The notes under the pieces are model-generated. The model was not told where the DNA came from, made no database searches, and saw nothing but the letters and a program-made list of their open reading frames with translations. From assembly GCA_018907035.1 (NCBI GenBank), contig JACCIC010000004.1, positions 62,001 to 126,000 on the forward strand: a stretch of 64,000 bases of DNA, written 5' to 3'. Source of the stretch: Sycobia sp. Sy_11 (taxonomy: Eukaryota; Arthropoda; Insecta; Hymenoptera; Epichrysomallidae). The position numbers and the translations under genes were made by a program. Each line of letters opens with the position of its first letter. Within the stretch, counting starts at the first letter, position 1. Below are positions 25,901 through 38,600 of the stretch, piece after piece.

Positions 25901-28143
25901 CCAAATTACCCACGGTGCAGTTATTTTCATAAACTCAATTATTGTTTGCGGATTTATTAATTATACACTTACTTTTTTTAATGCTGAGAATAATGTTGAG
26001 GAACTAGATCCTCAAATTTTCTCCGTAATAAATTTTATCAATTAACAAAAAAAGTTTACTAAATAAAAAGAACAAAATTTAAAAATATATATAAACATAA
26101 ACAAAATTTAAAATATTTAACAACAGATCAAAGTCATGCTGCGCCTTGTTCTGTAAAATTTTTACGTCGGCTGGCTCGTTTACCACGATCCGCTGTAACG
26201 ATTTCATAAATTTATAGTTATTTTATTTATTTTAAATCTAATATAAATAATTTCAAATCTAATATAAATGATTTTTAAACGATAGCCCAGCGTGGCTTTA
26301 GAAAATTATTTTAAATTATTATTGCCTAAATAATCTAAGACTTTTAGTTTTCGATTTACGCGTTCGGTTCTTGTGCTGAGTATGCGAGAACGTGCCGTCC
26401 GCTATCGCGTTGACGACAAGTTCCCCTCGACTAACCGGTTTCGAAGTTACCGGCACACTGAATTTTACATCTAGTGCGTCACTATTTAAATTTTGAGATA
26501 GAGAATAGTTCCCACTCTGTCCGCGCTTGTAGCACTATGCAACTTTCAGCGCTTCTCCTCTCACCGCACCTTCGCGCGCGCTCGATTTTCTTGCCCACAC
26601 TATTTTCTTTGCTTTTCGCGCGGTGGTTGACTTTTAAAGAAATAGAATTACATATTGTGTTGTAATACAATATATAATTCCATTTCTTTTTGCAACGTGT
26701 TATATTAATTAATTGCGCGAGCTTATGGCTCGTCGCAAAGTGAAGTTCTTTACAGGAATCTTCCCCTGTAAAACCCTTTTGATGATGTTGAGAGAACTCT
26801 AGTACGCCTTTTATATAGTTTTAACTCTGCTATAATACTTCTTATGCTTCGTTTTCATGTATTTCGGTAATTTTTAGTTGCTTTTTTCCAGAAACTTTTA
26901 AAGAATTCCGAAATTGTACTAATCTAAGCAATGTTTTCATGTATTTTTGTAACACCCATGGATACCATTGTTTTAGTTCTTTTCTTCACCGCTACTATTG
27001 CACATTATATGGAAGTTGCCAATACAACCGTGCGTACGACTAAAAAATTAGAGACTTTTACTGGACAGAAAGGATCTACGTAACTCCGGTTAACTTTTTG
27101 AAAGCCTGTCCTACGTAAGGCGAGCCGAGTTTCACTCCTTGCTACCTTGCATATTTCTTTTGATGAAGGGTAAAGAGTAGCGAGAGTAGAGAAAGGGAGT
27201 TGAAACTCCGCTAAAATCGTGTCAAATTACACAGCAGGACTTTGGGACAGAATTGGCCGCAAGACGGCAACACTCTGTGAGGTTGCTCGTTTAAATGCAT
27301 GTATTTGAAGAAAAGAGAGTGGGAGTATGCAGTGAGCGTGGAGAGAGGGGAAGAATTAAATCTCTGCTCCACTACTTTGCTTCTTTTTTCCCCTTACTCC
27401 CTTTGGCTTTTGCTTGCTCTCTCTGTTGCACGTAGAACTGTCGAGGGATTTCCAAGACTGTGACGTCTACTGGACAAATCTGAACTACCATCTTCGGCTA
27501 ATTTTTGATAAACTTTTTCCATGTATAGTAAGCGGAGTTTCCAATCCTTCTCTATATTCTCCATAGTAGAGAAAAGGAGAGAAAACTTCGCTAAACTCGT
27601 GTCAAATCACATGGCAGGATTCCGGGACAGAATCCATCACAAGGCGGCGATATCCTGTCAGGTTAGTCATTCAACTGCATGAATTTGAAGAAAAGAAAGT
27701 GGGGATATACCATAGACTTATATATTAGACCACGGGCTTAAATCAGAGATGAATAAAAATTACTAGAGTCCATGTACATACAAGGTTCCAAAAATGATGC
27801 TGTTTCTTGCTGCGGTAGAACCTCAAACAAGGTCCTTTTAGGATCGATAATGTAAAATCGTAGGATTCTGTAAGACAATGTCCGAAAAGAAAAATATAAT
27901 ACATGTACCGACAGTGCAAGCGCCAATGAGCGTCTAGCTGGAAAGGGGGAAGGGCGGGCAAGCGTAATGTAGTAGCTAATGCAGCTTCAGTAGGCTGCAG
28001 TGCCATAAAGGGGAGTGGAGGAAACCTGAAGAAATGAAGGGAGGCAAGCAATATTCGAGCAGATTCGAGACGGGATATTTGGAAACAGATTTAAATAAAT
28101 GCACATATTCGTGCGTTTGAATTCCTATATAATTGTATGTGTG

Positions 28144-28174
<31 letters not shown>

Positions 28175-31100
28175 GTTTTTTTTTTATTAGGCGTAGGCAG
28201 AGCAAGCTCTGCACTAGTGGCCTCTCGAAACTAGCATCCCGCCGGAACTATCCGGGAATATTACTTCGGCGGGGCTGTTAGTTAGCCTATACGACTCCTC
28301 TTCTTATGACACTATCCTACGTCCCCCATCCACACAGGTGATCAGGGGTTCGGTGTTCGTCCTCTGTATCTTAAAATAGGATCAGTTGGCCTGGTTCATC
28401 CTGGGCCATTCGCCTAGTTCTATCGGCATATCTAAGTTTGGTCATCACCACTTTTCCGAAACTGGCTACTGCCTTCCAGTTTTCAGAAGATTCCAGCATT
28501 ATTGATAGGATGCTCTCTGGTCTTATTGGCTTATTGATGATGTTCATCAAGTGCTCACGTTGTGTTCTAAAACGAGGGCAGCTCACTAATATATGCTCAG
28601 CATCCTCGACCAAAGTCGGACAGATGGGGCAGAGATCATTATTATCCAGGTCAAAGCGGTGGAAATAGGACCTAAAACAACCATGTCCAGTCAACAACTG
28701 AGTTAGGTGGAAATCTAATTCCCCGTGTTTCCTGTTGATCCATCTGTGTATGTCTGGGAGGATACGATAAGTCCATCGGCCTTTGCTAGAATCGGTCCAT
28801 CGTTTTTGCCATATTTCTATAGAACGATGACGTTCCACATTTCTAGCACCTTGTAGGGAATCCACTGCGGCCTTACATATGTTATGCAGCCTAGCCAGTT
28901 CATCTGCAGCTAAATCAAAAGGAAGAATTCCGGCAAGTACCTCAGCTGCGTCGGTGGATACCGTCCTGTAACCACTAATAATACGTATACAAGAGCGACG
29001 ACGGGTCGCAATGGCCAACTCACAATACGATTTAATTCCGCATGCATGATGCCAGATAGGTGCTGCATACATGCTGACAGAATTAACAACATAAGTTAAT
29101 AGTTTCCTTTGGGGTGGACGTGGGCCACCAATGTTAGGCATGAGCCGACACAAGGCAGGTGAAACTCGTTGCGCTTTTTCGCCAGATATCTTTAGATGTT
29201 CTTTGAAATTTAACCTGGCATCAAGCTCGACACCCAAGTATAGTAAAGATGGCGCAGAACTAATGCCGCAGCTACCAACTTTAAGAGTAATACTATCTAC
29301 CTTCTTACGACTGCTGACAAGAACTACTTCTGTCTTGTGCTCCGCTAATTGTAGACCAGCCGTCTTAATCCATCTACTGATGTTGCTGATTGCCTCATTG
29401 GCATTTTCAGTAAGTTCATCAAGGGTCTTAGCCGTCACTACTAGAGCGATATCGTCGGCGTACCCTACTGTTATTGAACCAGGCGGTTGTGGAATCCTCA
29501 ACACGCCATCATACATAATATTCCACAATATAGGTCCCATAACTGAGCCCTGGGGGACTCCCGCAGTAACCTTATGCGATACAGTGCCTTCATCCGTTCG
29601 GTATAATATTATCCTATTCTCAAAGTAGCTGGCCACGACATTCTGTAAATAACCAGGTACTTCGAACTCTTTAAGAGAACTCATAATAGAAGACCAGCGC
29701 GCTGAATTAAAGGCATTCTTGACATCTAGAGCGACAATGGCACAATACTGTTTAGTGCCACCTTTCCATCTCTTACCACTGATTGCATTTCTTGCGGTAC
29801 ACACTACCAGTTTAATGGCATCGACTGTTGATTTTGATTTCCGAAATCCAAATTGGCGTGAGGATAAGCCGTGCAATGCTTCAGTGAATGCTTCCAGTCG
29901 GCTACATATTATTTTTTCAAATATTTTACCTAACGTGTCGAGCATACACAATGGCCTGTATGATGAAGGATCATCAAGCCATTGATGATCAACTCAATCG
30001 TGCCATGACTGTTTTGTATGGTCGTTCCCATAAGTCATTGTTGGCCTCTGCACACAGTTCAAGCCAGCATCGACGCTTGCTTGCCTTAATGGCCTTGACA
30101 AGCGCTCTCTGTGCTTCTTTAAATAAACTATTAAACGTATCACGATGGGTGCGGGCTCTCTGGGCAAGTCTACGTGCGCGATGACATTGTTTGCGCAATT
30201 CTGCAATTTCATTTGTCCACCAGTAGACAGATTGACGATGTTTAAATCCGCTCTTAGTCCTAGTCATCGATGCATCACATGCTTCAGAGATATGCTTCAT
30301 GAGTGCATTTGCCAGATGGCCTGGTGCACCATATTCTAAACGCTCTTCTGATATTATAGTGGCGAACACTTCACAGTCTAGCGATCTGATGTTCCATTTC
30401 CGTGTGGGCATCCACTCTCATTGCACTTGTTCTTTACTTTCTTCTCTGCAATCTCATACAAGATCGCCCTGTGATCACTGTGGGTGTAAAGGTCGCTTAC
30501 TCTCCAATTAAGGATCCGCTGAATCAAGTCATCACTGGCGAATGTTACATCAATGACTGATTGTTTATCACCCCTAATGAAAGTGGATTCAGATCCCTTA
30601 TGAACCACGTGGAGTTGAAGAGAATTAAGGCCATCAAGCAGCATACTACCTCTGTTATTTGTTGAAGCGCTTCCCCAGGCTGTGGACCACGCGTTAAAAT
30701 CGCCACCGATTAATAATGGTTTCTTGTCCATGGCTTCATCAACTAATTTAGCTACGAGGATTTCAAACTGCTTGTCCGTCAAGCTTGGAGGAGCATATAC
30801 ACTAAAGACGTATATTTCTTGTATTTTAGCCCAGGATATCAATTCGCTCCGATGACTCGACTGCTTTAGTACCTGCCTATTTTGACCAATCCAGAGGGCA
30901 GCTCTATTGCTTGTGTCACTTATCCAGCGCTGTGGTCTGACCCTGTCATAATATGGTTCGGAGATTACAGCAATGTCTATTCTTAGCTCCTTTATTGTCT
31001 GTTTCAGCAGGTCATGAGCTGCTACGCAATGGTTGGTATTCAGTTGGAGTATTCTCATGTTTTATGTCTGTTTAAAAACTCCACGGTAATCGGGCACTTA

Positions 31101-32598
31101 TAGCTGTATGCTGGATGGTTAATTTCCTTTTTTCCTTCACATTTACAGAGTAAACAACAGGGCCCGATTACACACAGCTTGGATAGATGGTCTTTTCCAC
31201 CGCAGTGCCTGCAAAGTTTAGTTCTGTCAGGGCCCGAGCACACGGACGCTAAATGGCCAATCTGCCAACACCTGAAGCAGCGCTTTATTTCTGTTTTTTT
31301 TTCGAACTCTGCAGCTGACCCATCCGATTCGAACATGCCCTGCACGTAGTAGCTCAGCTGCGTGGCCATATGGTACAGACACCACCGCCGTCTGAGTACC
31401 CCCATAAGCTTGCCGCAAGGAACGAGCAATTAGTAGGTTAGTCTCCTTTAGCTCGAGGTGTGTTCTCAGAGCCTCTAATACTTCATCCTTTGAAGTGCCT
31501 TTATCTATATCTTTAATCTCCAATGTAATGAGATTACTCAGGACCGAAGTTGATGCGCTATGGACAACCTTAGATTCAACAATGCGTGCCAACTCATGTG
31601 CATCTTTGGCTGTCAGTTCCAACTGAAGTACAAGGGCACCGCTTGCATTTCTACGTATCCTGTTAACCTCATTCTTGACATGAGATAACTCCGGGTCATT
31701 CTTTATTTGTCGCAGTACCTCCGCGTATGTAACTCCTTCATTGGCCTTAATTAAAATGGAGTTAGGTCTATTTCGTCCATTAAGCCTGCGTGTACTAGAT
31801 AATTCTTTATCTTTGCCTTTGGGCTTCTTACGCTTGATGGTCTGCCATTGATTTTCTTTGGCTTCAGACTTGCCTGTAGGTACTCCGACCGACTCTAGTG
31901 GTCTCCTTGAGCCCAATGGTGGTTCTTTCGTCCTTTTGCCACCAATGGTTTTAGGAGTGGAAACCATCGCTTCTGCTGCGCTTCGTTTGTAACTCCTTCA
32001 TTGGCCTTAATTAAAATGGAGTTAGGCCTATTTCGTCCATTAAGCCTGCGTGTACTACATAATTCTTTATCTTTGCCTTTGGGCTTCTTACGCTTGATGG
32101 TCTGCCATTGATTTTCTTTGGCTTCAGACTTGCCTGTAGGTACTCCGACCGACTCTAGTGGTCTCCTTGAGCCCAATGGTGGTTCTTTCGTCCTTTTGCC
32201 ACCTATGGTTTTAGGAGTGGAAACCATCGCTTCTGCTGCGCTTCGTTTGGTGTCAGAGCGTAGACTCGGCGTAGTCTGAGTCACCACTTCATGTGTACCA
32301 GGACGTTGATACTGTAATAGATCATCCTCTGCCATACTAATGCATTTATATGAGGCATTAATGGAATGAGCAAGATCCTTAATGGTCTTGTGTACGTTAT
32401 GCCTATCTTTGACAAAGTCCAACAATTGGCTGATCTTCTCACCAAGTCGCTCCAGGTGATTGTTTCTGCGCGTGATGGAGATTTCTCGATCCGTCGTTTT
32501 GTGTGTGTGTGTGTGTGTGTGTGTGCACGCGCGCGCCTGCTCGTGCGTGTGTGCGTGTATCGGAACGAAGCGCACGAATATGTGCATTTATTTTTTAA

Positions 32599-32639
<41 letters not shown>

Positions 32640-35600
32640 TATATATGGGGAAGGAAATGAAAACCCCAATCCGAAGAGCAAATTCCCTTTTTCTGGAGTT
32701 GTTCTTCTCCGCCTATCTCACTCCGCCCCCTCCTCTTATTTACGACGCACACCAGGTGGATTTTGAGGTACAAATATAAACTTTAAAACATTCGTATATA
32801 TATATATATTGTAACCGCCCGAATGGCGGCTGTAGGTGAGAGCGCTCGTGCGAAACCGCGAGTGTTCGGGCGTGCCCGCGAAACAATACGCGCGAGCCGC
32901 GAGGGCGCTGGAAGCGCTGTAGGAAGTAAGAAGTTCGGAACGAACTTCGCATTCTTGTCTTGACCTTTGTCAATTCGAGTTCTCGAGTTGGTTCTCCGTC
33001 GCATTTCTTTTTCCTTTTCGTCCCCGACGCACCTTCATTTTGTCCCGCGTTAGAATACAGTAGTTTTGCTCGTTCGCGATCGCATCGTGAAACGTGAAGT
33101 GAGGTTGCAGTTTTGCACCTTTCGCGGGAACGCGTAGTAAGTTTGCCCTCGCGCAAACTCCGTGCGAAAGCATCGGCATCGACGAGGAGAGGACACGCGG
33201 CGACGTCCTCGTGTCAGCCCCGGACTGTGAGCGGAAGCCTTGAGGAGGCGTGTGCGCGTTGCCATACGCGTGCCGTTGTGAACCAGCGACGCCATCAGCG
33301 GCTACGAGCCGCCGCCACGCGCAGCCGCGCGAGCCAGCAGCTAGGAGCGAGAGAGAGAGCGCGCGCCCGGTCGCCCAGACAGCAGCGACCGCACCAGCGA
33401 GCGACAGCGACCGCACCGGCGAGCGACAGCGACCGCACCAGCGAGCGACAGCGACCGCACCAGCGAGCGACCGCGACCGCACCAGCGAGCGCCAGCGACC
33501 GCGCCAGTGAGCGCCAGCGACCGCGCCAGTGAGCGCCAGCGACGACATCAGCGGGCGTCAGCGACAGCACCAGCGAGCGCCAGCGACAGCATCATCGTCG
33601 TCGGCGGCAAGTAGCTTTTGCTTTTGTTATTTGATTCAGGTGCGCATATAGCTAGGTCCTGACCCGCCGTCGCATCCGCGCGCCGCGATCTGCCGACGGC
33701 ATAGCTTCGCGGTTTAGCCGTAAAATATGTATTTATCGCGCGTAGCTTAGCGATTAGTTTTTAATTCCGTGTATCGCATTGTATCGCCGTGAATGCGTTC
33801 GAGCACAAATTGTCCGTTAGCATTTAATGCGTAGTGTAATACCGTTGTTCCCACGTGTTTCGTCAAAAGCGTCCCGTTCCGTTTCCCCCGTCCCCGTAGA
33901 TGTTAAAGGAGTGCATGATTGACTAAATATTTGATGTAGTGTCGCGGAACCCGCACTCAGGATTAAGCATATGTATTGATTCATCGTTGTAAATAGTCGG
34001 TTTGTACAAATAAACAGTAATATTGTAATAATCTAATAAATTCACTCGCGTGGTTCATTCTCCGTTCCCCGTCCCCTTTCAGTGGAGTGCACGGCCAGCA
34101 GCGTGGAAGAGTCCACACACACACACACGTAAGTGAATAGTAAGTATAACCCGATTTTGGGGTTATAAAATGGCGCCCAGAACGTGGGGCCCGCGACAAA
34201 AGTGATCCTGAAGCCTCGTAGAAGAGCCACATCGTGCACTCACTCTTTTTCCCGATCCCCTTTAGCCTAGCTGCACGAAGAAAAAGTACGCAATACACGT
34301 ACAAGTGCACACACGGACAGGCGACGATTGCAGCCACAAGTGTGCGCAGAAGAATGCGCAATAGCATAAATGTGTCAGAAATTTTTACTGACAAATTTTT
34401 ATGATTAGATGCTTCTCCCCTTTTTCCCTTTTCGTCACGTCTAGGTACTAATATATTAATTAACAATTTATAATTAATTAATTAAATTATCGGGCTAAAA
34501 CTAATGTACATAAATGCCTTCTCGTTATCCCCCCCTATGTATATTGAGTAAAGTCAAGCAAGGTGTCATATAGAAAATAGTTTCTCTTAATTTTATACTC
34601 ATATAAATTTTGCATGTACTTATTGATATTGTATTTTACATGAATATATATATATGTATTTATAATAATGAAAGTATAAGTAACAGTATAATTATAATTT
34701 TACTTATAATTTCATTTATATTGGCAAAATGCGCTATTTGTTGACTGAAATGTAAACACACAAAAGAGAACAACTTTCTCTTTTTCTTGAGAAATATGCT
34801 GGTATTTCAAAATTGAAATAACAGCACAGTAAAGGATAAATTTAGTAATTACATAAATAAAAGTACAAGGTCGAGGTCAAATACCTCTTAAACTTAGTGT
34901 GTTTACATGCAAAATAAATAGCCTTTTCTGAAAATCTTTACATACATTGTCAGTTATTCGAATCTAAATTCTTTCTATATAATTTCTATATAATCCATGT
35001 ATTATTTACATTTTATTTTAAATTACTAATATTGCATTTGACTTTATACAATATTTCTCCTATGCTCCATATATATATCTCATATACATTTAACTGATTT
35101 TTGATATTATGTCTGTCCTTTCTCGCCACTCATGTCCCTAAATTTTTATTAACTTGTTATATAATATATCATATATGCATATCGTTTCCTCTCTTAATAT
35201 GTGCAAAAGCACATGAATATCGTATCGCCCCTGCACCTTTTATACTATTTTACAATACCACATATGACCCTCGCTACACATAGAAGATAGTTTTATCTTA
35301 AATATATACTTCATCGATATACTCAGAAGAAATAGCATATATATATCAAGTTGGAGACTAGAAAAGATCAAGGAAATTATCAGCATTATAAGACTTTGTC
35401 ATTATAAGACACCACACTCAGTGTATACAGGACACTTTTCCCCATTGCTATCGATATTGCTTCTTTTTTTTATTATCGATTACTACAATTATAGCTTAAA
35501 ATACTTTATTAAATACAAATACTTCATAAAGAGAGGGGCTCAAGTAGCAGAAGATTTTCTTTCTCTCTCTCTCTTCCTTCTGACAGGTATAACCTATATG

Positions 35601-38600
35601 TTTGACATATAGATGCACAGGGGGAATTTTGAAAGAAAACAATTACCATGAAGGAATTGAATTTTCTCAATTTTATGAAGTGAAGGTAGATGTGAATATC
35701 CACTTCAATAGTAGAAATTAATTTTAAACCATTTTTATGAAAATTAAGGACAAATAGTGCTAGGGATATATATACAAACAAACTTAACTGAAAATATAAG
35801 GAGGAAATCACACGCTTAATTACAATAACCTCTTAATACTGTGAGTATTCTTTTATTTTCAGCTGCTAAATACTAAACTGCTAAATAATAATTTAAAAAT
35901 AATAAATAACCTCAAATAACATTAAATAATAGTAAGCAGAATGATTAGTATAGATGTGATATCGACACCACTACAGTAAAATAGCTTTATAATGGAATAC
36001 AAAATAATGCAATAAATATATTAATCCAGTTGAAGATTATTACCACCATCTATCATAAATAACAACTTAACAACAAACCAACTAAAAATATAATAACCAA
36101 GTAAGTATAGTAGCTGAAAGTAGTAATAACAAGACAGGAAACCACATAACGAGAGGACCAATATAAATGAAATAACAAAAAAACCGAAGGAAACATTAAC
36201 GAACAATTGGATACCTTTTCTTTTAAGGACAAATGAGTGGATATAATTAATAACAATAGTAAACATAAACTAGACGTGTAAATAAAACCAAGTAAACTTT
36301 TTAGCATTGACAAATAATATAATAATTATAACTAAACAAACATAAATAAGTATTTTCTGTGAAAAAAAAAAACAAGGGGAGAGAAAATATACTGTCTATA
36401 TACATTTTGTTTTATATATGTATTTTTAGTGTGATATTACTTTTTTTTAATTATTGATAAATAAAGCAACAGGAGGACTCTACTTTTTTTTTTCCAATTC
36501 AATAAGTCTTAATTGAATCAACTACTGTCAGCCAGGAATACTGCACTCTAAAATAGGTGTAGCTAAGAATAACTGCAGTACTGGACAAATAACAACCTTA
36601 GTCAAGGTAACTGGGATAACAACAATTCAATTCAATATAACATAATTTCAATAATAACAATAATAATAACAATAATAACAATAATAATCATAATATCAAT
36701 AATAACAATAATAACAACAACAATAATAACAATAATAATCATAATACCAATAATAATAATAATAGTAACATAATAAGAATGATAATAGCAACCATCAATA
36801 AATAAATTTTGGTAAACAATTTTTTTTTTCCTCTCTATCAACAAATTCGGAACTACTCTTCCACATCTAAATTAAATCAGTCTTAAAAAATTTTTTTTTT
36901 ACTACAAAAAAAAAAATTTTTTTTTTTTACTTTACCTTTAGAAAATTTTTTTTTTATTGGTATATATAAATCAGCACACAGAAAAAAGAAATTATTTTCT
37001 TTGAAAAAAAAAGGATTATAACCAATCTCATAAATAATCACACCTGAAGAAAAAAAAAGGAGGATTACAACATAATAACATTCCTTTTATTATTATCTAC
37101 TTACGTTAAAATTCAAGTCCAGTTCATGCATTTAGCATTCTCTTTATAATCAAGAAAATTTTACTAGGGTAACTACTTAGTCCACTACTACGCATATAGA
37201 CGAGTACAGAATATACTGGAAAGAGAAAGATTTGCTACAATTTGGTTGGAAATAGTAAGGTCCAGAGAGAGAAAAGAGTACGATTTTACCTCCGGCTAGA
37301 AAAAATACGCTTTTAAATTTTACTCCACGCACATATAAACAAGAACACATCGAACAGCTGTTCTTAAATTTTTACTATATATATACCGTGTCGTCTTTAT
37401 TATTTTACATCCATATCGTGTATCGTCCCCCTTTCACAACCCCCACCTAGGAATAATGGAGCTCCCTCAAGAAACCAGGAGTGAGATAGATGAGGAAAGA
37501 GCAAGACTTAGCAACGTTTACGAACAATTGCAAAAGGATGCATTGCTCACAGAAGCCCAACAGAAACACCTACAAGTAGATGAGAATTTAACTACAGTAA
37601 GAGACAGATTACTGCGCTTCGAAATGCGGCGGCTGTTCGGACCAACAGCCGCAGAATGGCACGCCGAAAAGGATGAAGCGAGACAGACAGACGGAGATAT
37701 AACGGAACTATCAAAGGTCCTGAGTTCCACCGCACTCGATCATATAGATCATGAAACAGCTAACATCAATAATGCGGAAAACAAAAGCTCCATCGAACCC
37801 CATGTTGCCACTATGGCACCCATCTGGTCGAATAACACCCCATATATGGGATACCCGTACGGACCATGGCCGTCACCACCGTTGCATAGCACGAACACCA
37901 CGGGAGTTAATCATCTCCCCGCTGCTGCCAACAGCTGGCAACCTCTGCCTGGAGGATGGCCATTCGCCCATCCGGCACTGTTCCAACAGTTCGCCGCGAT
38001 GCCACACACGGGTACGCCCTGCACAACAGCTGGAGCGCAGCCTACGCCCAATGCGGCACCGACAACCTCTAGTCACATGAACATCAGTCGACCCTTCGAG
38101 AACACCTATCTGAAGGAGACACGGACTGGACAATTGCTACGCCAGTGGAAGGTGCAGTTCACTGGAGCCCCTCGCGAAGACGTAGAGGAATTTATTGATA
38201 GGATGGAAGAGACGATAAACAGTCTCGACATCCCAGCGGCTGACATTTTGAAACTAATTCCAGGGATACTGGGCGGCTCAGCCCGAATCTGGGCCAGACC
38301 CTTATATAAGCAATGGCGTACCCTGGAAGAGTTCAAGGCAGCGCTGCGCCGTCAATTCAGGCCTATCGACTATACTATACGCCTAGAAGAGGAATTGCGT
38401 GACAGAACGCAAGGCTCAAAAGAGCCCATTGGCTCTTACCTCAGAGGCATACGTGTCCTGCTAGATAAAATGGCACCTGCACTGACACTGGAAGCACAGC
38501 TCGACAGGATATATAGAAACCTGCATCCATCATACATGGAAAAAATCAATAGAAACGAGTTCCAGTCCATCGACGAGCTGCAATTGCTGGGCCAGCAAAT

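Larger units (their letters stand above)
28157..32500 (-). mobile_element. R1-clade-like LINE, minus strand, nearly complete but inactive
   Basis: A 4.3-kb non-LTR retrotransposon with ORF1 (CCHC gag-like), ORF2 endonuclease and reverse transcriptase, and an A-rich 3' tail (28157-28185), flanked on both sides by GT/AC tracts (28139-28158 and 32501-32524). R1-clade families that target AC-type microsatellites are known (Waldo, Mino; from memory). Damage: a 260-bp tandem duplication in ORF1, an indel in an A-run near 31293-31302, a 2-bp insertion near 30412, and a deletion of about 330 bp at about 29970-29985. ORF1 stop and ORF2 start overlap as ATGA at 31055-31058. Confidence 0.85.

Noticed and set aside
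25667..26640. Possible LTR starting TGTAACGTTACGCCCC
   Set aside because: No matching right end, target duplication or second copy could be found in the window.
32970..33570. Long Arg/Ser/Ala-rich ORFs on both strands in the LTR, repeated at 45279-45879
   Set aside because: They are translations of the GC-rich 22-bp array and differ in frame without homology; stop-poor composition explains them.
36021..36844. Hydrophobic ORFs on the minus strand (Ile/Val-rich)
   Set aside because: Translations of AAT/AAC microsatellite and A-rich leader DNA.
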